The position numbers and the translations under genes were made by a program. 64,000 nucleotides of DNA, from NCBI GenBank assembly GCA_947259195.1, contig CAMYLC010000172.1, positions 36,932-100,931 of the forward strand. The letters are read 5' to 3'. This stretch comes from Thermoanaerobaculia bacterium (GTDB lineage: Bacteria; Acidobacteriota; Thermoanaerobaculia; Multivoradales; JAHEKO01). Positions within the stretch are counted from its first letter, which is position 1. Every line of letters starts with the position of its first letter. Of this stretch, positions 48,962 through 57,925 are shown one piece after another. The notes beneath the pieces are model-generated. The model searched no databases. It saw nothing but the letters and a program-made list of their open reading frames with translations, and was not told the DNA's origin.

Positions 48962-49867
48962 ATGAGTCTGTTTGGCCGGCTCGTAGTGACCACTTTGCCC
49001 CTGGTACCCAAACCCGTGGTCGGGAAGGTGGCCTCGCGGTACGTAGCAGGAGAAACTCTGGAAGAAGCTCTCGAAGAGGTTCGCAAGCTGAATGCCCAGG
49101 GTGCTATCGCCACTATGGATGTGTTGGGCGAGGAGGTCAGCGAGCGCCCCAAGGCCGAGGCGGCGGTCGAGGAGTACATCCGGCTTTTCGAAGCTATCGA
49201 AGCTTCGGGTGTCGATTCGAATGTCTCGATCAAGCTCACCCTCCTGGGCCTGAAGATCGACGAGGGATTCTGTCTCGACAATGTGGAGCGTATCGCCTCG
49301 GCGGCCTCCTCAATCGGCAACTTCGTGCGGATCGACATGGAGGACCACACCTGCACCGATGCCACTCTGCGGATCTATCACCAGCTGCAGCCGAAGTACG
49401 GCAACCTGGGCGTCGTCTTCCAGTCCTACATGCGACGCACATTGCAGGACATCGAGGAGATGCCGGAGACGGGCGGCAACGTCAGGCTCTGCAAGGGGAT
49501 CTACATCGAGCCCAGGGAGGTCGCCTGGAAGGGCTACGAGACGGTGCGGTACAACTTCGTGGCTGCATTGGAGAAGATGATCGCCCGTGACATCTACGCT
49601 GCTATCGCGACGCATGACGAGTACCTGGTGTGTGCGGCCGTGGCACTCCTCGAGCGCTACCAGGTGCCACAGGATCGCTACGAGTTCCAGATGCTCCTGG
49701 GAGTCGACGAGCAGCTGCGACAGATTCTGATCGACGCCGGGCACCGGCTCCGGGTCTATGTGCCGTACGGCAAGGACTGGTACCCGTACTCCACCCGGCG
49801 GCTGCGGGAGAACCCCGAGATGGCCATCCATGTCATGCGTGCGATGCTGGGAGTTCGCAAGGACTAG
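48962..49867 (+). CDS. proline dehydrogenase
   Basis: VDSNVSIKLTLLGLKIDEGFC, VRIDMEDHTCTDATL, VVFQSYMRRTLQDI, NVRLCKGIYIEPREVAWKG, RVYVPYGKDWYPYSTRRLRENP. Confidence 0.93.
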   Translation: MSLFGRLVVTTLPLVPKPVVGKVASRYVAGETLEEALEEVRKLNAQGAIATMDVLGEEVSERPKAEAAVEEYIRLFEAIEASGVDSNVSIKLTLLGLKIDEGFCLDNVERIASAASSIGNFVRIDMEDHTCTDATLRIYHQLQPKYGNLGVVFQSYMRRTLQDIEEMPETGGNVRLCKGIYIEPREVAWKGYETVRYNFVAALEKMIARDIYAAIATHDEYLVCAAVALLERYQVPQDRYEFQMLLGVDEQLRQILIDAGHRLRVYVPYGKDWYPYSTRRLRENPEMAIHVMRAMLGVRKD

Positions 49868-49902
49868 CTGCAGCATGTAGAATTCCGAGGAATGGGGAAG
49901 CT

Positions 49903-49919
49903 GCTGTAAACTTTACAGC
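49903..49919. promoter_or_regulatory. 17-bp palindrome GCTGTAAA-C-TTTACAGC, candidate operator
   Basis: Perfect 8-bp arms with 1-nt centre, about 60 bp upstream of the Crp/Fnr regulator start. Confidence 0.5.
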
Positions 49920-49977
49920 GCAATCGGTTTAGGGGGATGTTTCATTCTTTTCCTTCGCTCTCTGGTGGAGGTGGACC

Positions 49978-50673
49978 ATGACAGCTGTAGATGATGTAAA
50001 GGTTCTGAACCAAGTCGGACTGTTCGAAGGCTTGAGCACCGAAGATCTCAATCGTCTCAATCTCCTGTTGCACAAACGGTCCTTTACGACGGGGCTCAAC
50101 ATCATCACCGTGGCCCAGCCCGGTGATCTGGTCTATGTGCTCCTCGACGGTACCGTGAAAATCTACGTCGACCAGCTCGATGGCTCGGAGGTGATCCTGG
50201 CCTTTCTGGGGCCTGGCGACACTTTCGGTGAAATGAGCATGGTGGACACCGCCGGACGGTCGGCCAACGTGATCGCGCTGGAGGAGTGCAACTGCTTGAT
50301 CATGGATCGCAACTCCTTCTATCAGTGTCTCAAGAGCATGAAGGGTCTGAGCTACAACCTGGTTCGACTCCTGAGTCGGCGACTGCGCCTGGCCAACGAA
50401 CAGATCCAGGCCCTGTCGACACTCGACGTTCGGGGAAGAGTGGCACGGCAGCTACTGGCTTTCGCCCAGCAGTACGGCGAGTCCGATCCCTCGAACAACG
50501 TGCGAATTCCGCTGCGACTCACGCAGACCGATGTGGCGGCGCTCGTCGGCGCTTCCAGAGAGCGGGTCAACCAGGTCATCGTCGACTTCAAGGACAGCGG
50601 CTTCATTTCGGTCGACCCATCCCACCGTTTCACGGTTCACGACGTTCAGGCGCTGGTTGGTCGCTGCCAGTAA
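49978..50673 (+). CDS. Crp/Fnr family transcriptional regulator
   Basis: Cyclic-nucleotide-binding-like domain (GDLVYVLLDGTVKIYVDQLDGSEVILAFLGPGDTFGEMSMVD) plus HTH (LTQTDVAALVGASRERVNQVIVDFKDSG). Confidence 0.94.
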   Translation: MTAVDDVKVLNQVGLFEGLSTEDLNRLNLLLHKRSFTTGLNIITVAQPGDLVYVLLDGTVKIYVDQLDGSEVILAFLGPGDTFGEMSMVDTAGRSANVIALEECNCLIMDRNSFYQCLKSMKGLSYNLVRLLSRRLRLANEQIQALSTLDVRGRVARQLLAFAQQYGESDPSNNVRIPLRLTQTDVAALVGASRERVNQVIVDFKDSGFISVDPSHRFTVHDVQALVGRCQ

Positions 50674-50863
50674 GCTTCAACCAAGCTCAGTCGTCGGACA
50701 TTCTCGACGCAGGCGTCGAAGATGTCTCTAGCTGGGTGGGAAGAGCGAGGCTTTGCTAGACTTTCGCTCCGCCCATGTTGCTCGAGCCTCGCCAATCCGA
50801 ACCTCTCTCCTCGCCCACCCCGTGGGTCTGGCGGCCGGCCTAGGGGCATCCGAGGCAGACCAA

Positions 50864-52588
50864 GTGCTGCGAGACCTCCATGTCCGAAACCTTGCGGTGC
50901 TCGAAGATATCTCCGTCGAGTTCGGTCCCGGCTTGAACGTCTTGACAGGGGAGACAGGGGCTGGGAAGTCCATTGTGGTGGACTCTCTGGCTCTGCTGGC
51001 AGGGGTGCGGGCTACCAGCGAGCTGATTCGGGCGGGAGAAGAGGTTCTGTCCGTGACGGGTGTCTTCCAACCGGAAGGTGAGCGGTGGCGCCAGGTGCTG
51101 AGAGAGGCTGGTCTACACAGCGGCTCAGATGAGCTGGTCGTGCGGCGCGAGATCAATCGCGAGGGTCGCAACCGGGTCTTCGTTCAGGACCAGCCGGTGA
51201 CCCTCACCTTGCTGACGCGACTAGCGCCGCAGTTGATTCGGATTCACGGGCAGCGTCAAGAGCTCGGACTGGTATCGGCTCGATTGCAGCGGCAATGGCT
51301 CGATCGGTCAGGTGGGGAGAAGGGCGCCGAATTCCTCCGCGATGTTGAGAAGCGTTTTAATAGTCTTCGCGACCTGACCGAGCGGATCGAGCGCCTCGAA
51401 GGAGACGATCGACTGCGGCAGGAACGCGTCGACCTCCTGCGGTTCCAAAGCGGCGATATCGACGCAGCCAGGCTGCAATCGGGCGAGGAGGACTCTCTCA
51501 AGGCGGAAAGAGACGTGCAGCGTCACGTCGAGGCCATCGGCGCCGCAGTCGGCGGCTCGCTCGGCTTGCTTTTCGAGGAGGAGAGCTCGGCCTCCGTCAG
51601 GCTCTCGATGGCCTCTCGACGGCTAGCAGAGATCGCCGAGTGGGAAGAGCAATCGGCGATCTGGTCCAAGGATCTGGAGACGATGTCCATCGAGCTGCAG
51701 GAGATGGCCCATACGATGCGATATCGTCTCGATTCGTTGGCGGCCGATCCGGAGCGGCTGAATGCCATCGAGGAACGACTTTCGGTCATCGACAGGCTGA
51801 CTCGCAAATATGGCCAGACGGCCGCGGAGGTCCTCGCCTACCGTCAACGAATCGGGGCGGAGCTCGAAGAGTTAGAAGGAGATGTCGAACAGCGAGACGA
51901 GCTGGAGGAACAGCTGGCCAGTACCCTGGAGAAGTTTCGTCAGGCGGCCGCCGAGTTGTCGGACCGGCGGGCCCATTGGGGCAAGCAGTTGGAGAAATCG
52001 GTTCACCGGGAATTGCGAGAGCTGGCGATGGCCAAGGCGCGATTCGAAGTAGACCTGTCAACGCGACGACACGAGGCGAGCCGCCTCGAGGTCGACGATC
52101 GACCCGTAGAGTTCTCGGCTCGCGGATACGACCAAGTGACCTTCAAACTGGCTGCCAATCCCGGCGAAGAGATGCTCCCGCTGGCCAGCAGCGCCTCGGG
52201 CGGTGAGCTGTCGCGCGTCTATCTGGCCCTGCAACTGGCAGTTCGAGGTGAAGGCGGAGGGGAGGTGCCGACGCTGGTCTTCGACGAGGTCGATGCGGGT
52301 GTCGGTGGAGCCGAAGCGGCAATCCTCGGGGACAAGCTGCAGCGCCTTGCCGAAGGTGGCCAGATTCTCGCCGTAACCCATCTCGCCCAGGTAGCCAGTC
52401 ACGCCGACCGGCACTTCAAGGTTCGTAAGCGGGTAAGTGGCGGCCGAACCGCCACTCGAGTCGACTGCCTGACAGAGCCTGATCGAGTGGAAGAAGTGGC
52501 TCGGATGTTGGCTGGCAAGCGGGTCACGGCTCTGTCCCGTTCTCACGCCGAAGAGCTGATCGCTTCGACGACCCGGAGGGTGTCATGA
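50864..52588 (+). CDS. recN: DNA repair protein RecN
   Basis: LRDLHVRNLAVLEDISVEFGPGLNVLTGETGAGKSIVVDSLALLAG; ASGGELSRVYLALQLAV; TLVFDEVDAGVGGAEAAILGDKLQRLA. The track start at 50753 is probably over-extended. Confidence 0.94.
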   Translation: MLRDLHVRNLAVLEDISVEFGPGLNVLTGETGAGKSIVVDSLALLAGVRATSELIRAGEEVLSVTGVFQPEGERWRQVLREAGLHSGSDELVVRREINREGRNRVFVQDQPVTLTLLTRLAPQLIRIHGQRQELGLVSARLQRQWLDRSGGEKGAEFLRDVEKRFNSLRDLTERIERLEGDDRLRQERVDLLRFQSGDIDAARLQSGEEDSLKAERDVQRHVEAIGAAVGGSLGLLFEEESSASVRLSMASRRLAEIAEWEEQSAIWSKDLETMSIELQEMAHTMRYRLDSLAADPERLNAIEERLSVIDRLTRKYGQTAAEVLAYRQRIGAELEELEGDVEQRDELEEQLASTLEKFRQAAAELSDRRAHWGKQLEKSVHRELRELAMAKARFEVDLSTRRHEASRLEVDDRPVEFSARGYDQVTFKLAANPGEEMLPLASSASGGELSRVYLALQLAVRGEGGGEVPTLVFDEVDAGVGGAEAAILGDKLQRLAEGGQILAVTHLAQVASHADRHFKVRKRVSGGRTATRVDCLTEPDRVEEVARMLAGKRVTALSRSHAEELIASTTRRVS

Positions 52589-53274
52589 GCCGCCGACCCG
52601 ATGTCTGGCGCTGGGGAGATTCTCTCGACGTCATCCGAGAAGCCCTGGCTGCCGGCGAAATGCTGGCCGTGCCGACTGAGTCCAGCTACGCTCTGGCGGT
52701 GGATCCCAGGAGCGCCAAGGGAGTCGAGAGCGTCTATCGGTTCAAGGCGAGGTCGGGCGACAAGCCGCTGCCGGTGGTGGTTGGAGCCCTGGAGCACCTC
52801 GCCATGCTGGGAATCGACATCGACGATCCCGGCCTGCGGATCCTGACATCGCTCTGGCCGGCGCCACTCAGCGTCGTAGTTCCGATTCATCGACCGTTGC
52901 CCGCCTCCGGTGCAAGCGGCTCGCTGGCGGTGAGGATTCCCGATCACCCACGTCTGGTCGAGTTGCTGGCCAACTTGCGGAGTCCCTTGACGGCAACGAG
53001 TGCCAACAGTAGTGGGGAAGCCCCTATCTGTGACCCGGTCGACCTCGCACTCAGGCTGGTGGGATGGCCGGCGCTGATCGTCGATGATGGACACCTGCCC
53101 GGCGGGCCACCATCCACCATGGTAGCTCTCGGGCCGGAGGGTCTGGAGGTCCTACGAGTAGGTCGCTATCCGGTTGCCGGGCTTCGACGGCGACTCTCGG
53201 AGCTGGGATGGAGCATGGACTTTTCCGCAACAATTGCGGAAAAGTCTGCGGATCGGTCCGCAGAACCTCGATGA
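52585..53274 (+). CDS. L-threonylcarbamoyladenylate synthase (Sua5/YciO/YrdC family)
   Basis: AVPTESSYALAVDPRSAKGVESVYRFKARSGDKPLPVVVG, SPLTATSANSSGEAP. ATGA overlap with recN. Confidence 0.92.
   Translation: MSRRPDVWRWGDSLDVIREALAAGEMLAVPTESSYALAVDPRSAKGVESVYRFKARSGDKPLPVVVGALEHLAMLGIDIDDPGLRILTSLWPAPLSVVVPIHRPLPASGASGSLAVRIPDHPRLVELLANLRSPLTATSANSSGEAPICDPVDLALRLVGWPALIVDDGHLPGGPPSTMVALGPEGLEVLRVGRYPVAGLRRRLSELGWSMDFSATIAEKSADRSAEPR
53218..53264. repeat. two tandem perfect hairpins at the 3' end of the Sua5 gene
   Basis: GACTTTTCCGCAA-CAA-TTGCGGAAAAGTC (13 bp, 53218-53246) and TCTGCGGA-TCGG-TCCGCAGA (8 bp, 53245-53264). Confidence 0.85.
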
Positions 53275-53292
53275 TCAGGGAGCGGCACCGAA

Positions 53293-55158
53293 GTGCATAG
53301 GATTTTGTGCAGTCTCCTCGTTTTCCTTCTGCCGCTCGGAATGGGTGCCGAGACCCCGACTCCATCCCTCGCCGCCGCCGAAGAGCTCTTTCCTCTGGAC
53401 TCTGTGCGAGCCGGTCTGACCGGCTACGGCCTCTCCGTCTTTCAGGGCGCCATCCCGGAGCGCTTCGAAGTCGAGGTGCTGGGGGTGTGGCGCAACACGC
53501 AACCTTCGACGAGTTTCATTCTGGCTCGACTGAAGGGAAGGGGCCTGGAGGCCAGCGGTGTGATCGCGGGTATGAGTGGAAGCCCGGTATACGTCGACGG
53601 CCGCCTTCTGGGTGCCGTGTCCTTCTCGTGGTTGTTCGCCAACGAGGCGGTGGCGGGAATCACCCCCATCGAGCAGATGCGCCATCTGAGCGCCGGTGAA
53701 TCGTCCACATCCTCATCATCAACCGGGCACAGGTTTCGAGAGCCCCAAGACCTGATCTCCGACACTCCTACCTGGCAAGAGGTCCTGGAACCTCTGGGAA
53801 GCCTGGAAGGTACGGGTCTGGACTCGGCGATCGGCGGTGTCCAATGGAACACGGTGGGCTTTGGGAGCGCCACTCGCGCCACTCTCAAGGGGGCGCTCGA
53901 TAGCCTGTCTGCCGCCGGCCAGGCGTCGGACACCGGGGATTTGAGACTGGTTGCGGGATCGTCCGTATCTGGCATGCTGGTCGATGGAGACTTGCGCCTG
54001 GCGGCAACCGGAACCGTCACCGAACGCAGGGGCGACGAGATCCTCGCTTTCGGTCACCCGTTCCTCGGAGTCGGTCCGCTGCGTTTGCCGATGGCCACGA
54101 GCGAGGTCGTGACGGTCGTCTCCAGCCAGATGAACTCGTTCAAGATCTCCAATCTCGGAGCGGTCGTCGGCGCGTTCGAGATGGACAGAGCTGCTGGCAT
54201 GCGCGGCCGGGTCGGAGCCGAGGCCCCGATGATACCCGTGAGCGTGCGTATCGCGGGTCTCGTGGACCGACAGTTCGTGCTACGCGTCGCGGATCTGCCA
54301 CTGCTGACTCCGACCCTGGTGGCCATCTCCACTCTTGGCTCTCTCGAGGCGGCGTCGCAGAGCAGCGGTAGCCAGGGGCTGGACCTCGAGGCCCGGTTCG
54401 ACCTGGCAGAATGGGGAGAGCTCGAGATTCGTCAGAGCTTCGATGGCGAGCTGGCGTCTCAAGAGGCGGCTTTCTACCTCTTTGCCTTCACCGGCTTTTT
54501 TCTCAACAACAGGTTCGAAAGGGTCAACCTGGAGTCCATCGACATCGAGCTCGAGCAGCACGCGGAGCCCAGGACAGCCCGCCTGGTTGGAGCGCACGTC
54601 AACCAGACCCTCGTTCGCCCGGGCGACCGAATCGAACTGGTGGTCGAACTGCAGGCCTACCGGGGCGAAACTTTCCGCGCGACACTGGCTCTCGACGTAC
54701 CCACTGGCCTGCCAGAGGGTCGTTACTCTCTGTTGGTCGGAGATGGGGTCAGTGTCGATATGGCGCGGCTAGAGGTTGAAAAGACGGCACCTCAGACGTT
54801 TCCACAGGCTCTCAGATTCCTCCGCTCGTTTCACTCGAGTCGTGAGCTGGTGGCCCTAGGAGTCTTTCGTGGCGAGGGGCTGTCGGTAGGAGGCGAGGTG
54901 CTGCCGCAACTCCCGGCCTCGGTGCGGTCGCTGTGGAGCGCAGCTCCCTCGACCAGCGCGACGCAGCTGCGGTTGGCCGTGGCCCAGGAGAGTGTCATCG
55001 AGCTGGACCAGCCTCTAGAAGGCATCGTCCGGGTCGACCTCGAGGTGCAACGGGAAGGACCGCTCGAGGAAGAGCCGGCAGAGGGAGACTCTCCAGCGGC
55101 CGGTGGGGGTCTGCAGCCATCGACTCCGACATCGACAGGGACCGAGGGCGGCGGCTAA
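53293..55158 (+). CDS. SpoIVB peptidase S55 domain-containing protein
   Basis: Signal peptide; VRAGLTGYGLSVFQGAIPERFEVEVLGV; catalytic-type GMSGSPVYVDGRLLGAVSFSW; FGHPFLGVGPLRLPMATSEVVTVV. Confidence 0.85.
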   Translation: MHRILCSLLVFLLPLGMGAETPTPSLAAAEELFPLDSVRAGLTGYGLSVFQGAIPERFEVEVLGVWRNTQPSTSFILARLKGRGLEASGVIAGMSGSPVYVDGRLLGAVSFSWLFANEAVAGITPIEQMRHLSAGESSTSSSSTGHRFREPQDLISDTPTWQEVLEPLGSLEGTGLDSAIGGVQWNTVGFGSATRATLKGALDSLSAAGQASDTGDLRLVAGSSVSGMLVDGDLRLAATGTVTERRGDEILAFGHPFLGVGPLRLPMATSEVVTVVSSQMNSFKISNLGAVVGAFEMDRAAGMRGRVGAEAPMIPVSVRIAGLVDRQFVLRVADLPLLTPTLVAISTLGSLEAASQSSGSQGLDLEARFDLAEWGELEIRQSFDGELASQEAAFYLFAFTGFFLNNRFERVNLESIDIELEQHAEPRTARLVGAHVNQTLVRPGDRIELVVELQAYRGETFRATLALDVPTGLPEGRYSLLVGDGVSVDMARLEVEKTAPQTFPQALRFLRSFHSSRELVALGVFRGEGLSVGGEVLPQLPASVRSLWSAAPSTSATQLRLAVAQESVIELDQPLEGIVRVDLEVQREGPLEEEPAEGDSPAAGGGLQPSTPTSTGTEGGG

Positions 55159-55188
55159 CAGAGAAGCCCAAGTTGGCGAGGAGCCGAT

Positions 55189-57423
55189 GTGAAACGACGA
55201 TCAAGAGGAGTGCATCGACTGATTACGGACTTTCGTTGGCTGGGCTTGGCGGTCCTGGTTTTGGCCCTGGTCGGACCGGCCAGGCCGGCGGAGGCTGAGG
55301 TGCGGATCTACTCCATGCAGAGTCGGGCAGCGTTCCTGGCCGGTACTCTGGATGGAATCGGAGTGGACTCGCTTGGAACGCTGCGGCTGGCAGATCAAGT
55401 GGAACGGTTGACAGAGGTCAACGAGCCGTTCCTCCTGTCGGCAGCTTCCCATCCAGACGGTTGGGTCGTGGGCACTGGCAACGGGGGCCGGGTCCTGCTG
55501 ATTGATCGGCAGGGTGAGACGACTGTGCTCTTCGAGGCGGAGGAGCCCGAGATCTTCGCCGTTTGGGTAGCAGAGGATGGCGCGGTCTTTGCCGGCTCTT
55601 CTCCGAACGGCAAGGTCTATCGCCTCGGCGAAGACGAGGCGATAGTCTTCTTCGATCCCGAGCAGACCTACATCTGGGACCTCGAGAGGGGGCCTGGTGG
55701 AAGTCTCCTGGTGGCGACCGGAACGGATGGCAAACTCTTCAAGGTAGAGGCCGATGGTCAGGCTGAGGTCTTGTTCGACAGCCAGGACACGCATCTGAGG
55801 TCTCTGAAGGCGCTGCCCAATGGCCAGGTGCTCATGGGTACCGCCGGTGAAGGTCTCATTCTCCGACTCGACCCGGATGGCACCGTTCGCACTCTCTATG
55901 ATGCTGCGCAACCGGAGGTGGTAGCCTTCGCCGCCGATCCGGACGGCGACTGCTACGCCGCGGTTCTGGCCTCGGAGGCGAGTCTTGTGAGCCTGCACCA
56001 GCCAGCGGAAGAGCCCTCTGAGGAAGACGAGTCGAGCTCCGAGGAAGGTAACGATGGCGGCGAGGTGACGGTACAGATCACGGTCTCCGCCGAAAGTGGG
56101 GGAGAGTCGGAGATGGTCGGTACGAGACCGAGCGGTTTTCAGGGCCCCCGGTCGGAGATCCTGAGGATCTCTTCGCAAGGTCTGGTGCAATCTTTGACCG
56201 CTTTCGAGGAGGAGACGGTCTACAGCGTCGCCTGGCAGCGTGGCCGCTTGTGGGTGGGCACTGGTCTGGAGGGCAAGGTCTTCAGCCTGAGCGACGGCAA
56301 GCCGGTGCTGGAGAAGGACGTCGATGAACGTCAGGTAGTCGTGCTTCTGGAAGATGACCCCGGTCCTGCCTTCGCGACCACGAATGCGGCGGCTCTCTAT
56401 CGGATCTCGGGCCGCACCGAACGACGAGGCGTCTACACCAGCCCGACTTTGGACGCCCAGCAGTTCGCGACCTTCGGCAACCTCCGCTGGCAGGGCAAGG
56501 TCCCTCAGGGCAGCCAGGTCCGATTCTCCTTCCGCAGTGGCATGAGCTCGGATCCCGATCGAACCTGGTCGGACTGGACACCTTGGCAAGTTGGGATGGA
56601 AGTATCGCTGGCGCAGCTGCCAGCCGGCCGTTACTTCCGGTGGCGAGCCGAGTTGGAGGCTGACGGCGGACCCTCACCGAGCCTCAGCGAGATTCAGATC
56701 TCCTACAAACAGACGAATCTGCCACCGAGAATCGACAGCTTGACGGTCATGGAACCGGGTCAGGTCCTGGTCCCCGCCAACTTCAATCCAGCCCAGCAGG
56801 TCTATGAGCCCGTGCATCCCGACCGTCAGGGGATCTTCACGGTATTGGAAGCCGAAACACCCAGCGAGAACCGGCGGTTGAAGACCCTCTGGAAAAGAGG
56901 TTATCGAACGCTTCGGTGGAAGTCGGAGGATCCCAACGAAGATGACCTCTTCTTCGATCTGGAATTTCGTCGGGCTGACGGGAATGAGAGCTGGCTGCCA
57001 ATGGCCAAGGATCTGAGGGACTCTCACCACAGCTTCGACGCGACGGCTCTTCCCGACGGTAGATATCGGTTCAGGCTGAGCGTGAGAGATCGAATCCGGT
57101 CCGAGGAATCGGGGGTGCAGCGGTCCGAGGAGATCAGTGAGCCGGTCCTCGTGGACCACGGCGTGCCGGAGTTGGTGGGTGTCAAACGACAGGCAGAGAG
57201 CCTGGAAGTGCAAGTCGAGGACAGGTGGAGCCCTCTTCGGCGTGCTGAATTCAGCCTCGATGCGGGAGAATGGCTGCCGGCCAGACCGGTGGATGGACTT
57301 CTGGACGGACAAAATGAGAGACTCCTGATGGATCTTCCGGCTTCTGGAAACCTCGTTCTGCTGCGGCTGATGGATGCTGCCTTCAACGTCGTGACCTTCG
57401 ATCTATCCCAGGATGGACCATGA
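55189..57423 (+). CDS. secreted beta-propeller (WD40/PQQ-like repeat) protein
   Basis: Repeats such as DGAVFAGSSPNGKVYRLGEDE, GGSLLVATGTDGKLFKVEADGQAEVLFDSQDTHLRSL, NGQVLMGTAGEGLILRLDPDG. GTG start, signal sequence. Confidence 0.8.
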   Translation: MKRRSRGVHRLITDFRWLGLAVLVLALVGPARPAEAEVRIYSMQSRAAFLAGTLDGIGVDSLGTLRLADQVERLTEVNEPFLLSAASHPDGWVVGTGNGGRVLLIDRQGETTVLFEAEEPEIFAVWVAEDGAVFAGSSPNGKVYRLGEDEAIVFFDPEQTYIWDLERGPGGSLLVATGTDGKLFKVEADGQAEVLFDSQDTHLRSLKALPNGQVLMGTAGEGLILRLDPDGTVRTLYDAAQPEVVAFAADPDGDCYAAVLASEASLVSLHQPAEEPSEEDESSSEEGNDGGEVTVQITVSAESGGESEMVGTRPSGFQGPRSEILRISSQGLVQSLTAFEEETVYSVAWQRGRLWVGTGLEGKVFSLSDGKPVLEKDVDERQVVVLLEDDPGPAFATTNAAALYRISGRTERRGVYTSPTLDAQQFATFGNLRWQGKVPQGSQVRFSFRSGMSSDPDRTWSDWTPWQVGMEVSLAQLPAGRYFRWRAELEADGGPSPSLSEIQISYKQTNLPPRIDSLTVMEPGQVLVPANFNPAQQVYEPVHPDRQGIFTVLEAETPSENRRLKTLWKRGYRTLRWKSEDPNEDDLFFDLEFRRADGNESWLPMAKDLRDSHHSFDATALPDGRYRFRLSVRDRIRSEESGVQRSEEISEPVLVDHGVPELVGVKRQAESLEVQVEDRWSPLRRAEFSLDAGEWLPARPVDGLLDGQNERLLMDLPASGNLVLLRLMDAAFNVVTFDLSQDGP

Positions 57424-57914
57424 GTAAAAAGCGAATCGCCGTTTACCCAGGCTCGTTCGATCCGATTCACAACGGCCATCTGGACATCATCGGTCGATGC
57501 CGATCGGTATTCGATGAAGTGGTGGTAGCGGTACTCGGCAACGAAGAGAAGCAGCCGGTCTTTTCCGTCAGCGAGCGGATGGCCATGATCACGCACGAGC
57601 TTCGAGAATGCGAAGACTGCAGAGTGGAGAGCTTCTCCGGCCTGCTGGCCGATTTCATGGACCAGGTGGGCGCCCGCACCATCATCCGTGGTCTGCGAGC
57701 CGTCTCGGACTTCGAGTATGAATTCCAGATGGCGCTGATGAATCGGCGGCTGAATCCCCGGATCGAGACGGTCTTCATGGTGCCCAAGGAGGAGTACATC
57801 TACCTGTCGAGCCGTCTCGTCAAGGAGGTCTTCTTCCTGGGCGGGGATCTCACCGGTCTGGTTCCCGAGAATGTGCTCCGGGAGCTGGGCGATCGAGCGA
57901 CGGGGCGGGTCTGA
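57420..57914 (+). CDS. coaD: pantetheine-phosphate adenylyltransferase
   Basis: AVYPGSFDPIHNGHLDIIGRC ... TIIRGLRAVSDFEYEFQMALMNRRL. ATGA overlap with the upstream gene. Confidence 0.96.
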   Translation: MSKKRIAVYPGSFDPIHNGHLDIIGRCRSVFDEVVVAVLGNEEKQPVFSVSERMAMITHELRECEDCRVESFSGLLADFMDQVGARTIIRGLRAVSDFEYEFQMALMNRRLNPRIETVFMVPKEEYIYLSSRLVKEVFFLGGDLTGLVPENVLRELGDRATGRV

Positions 57915-57925
57915 GAGGGCGCCGG

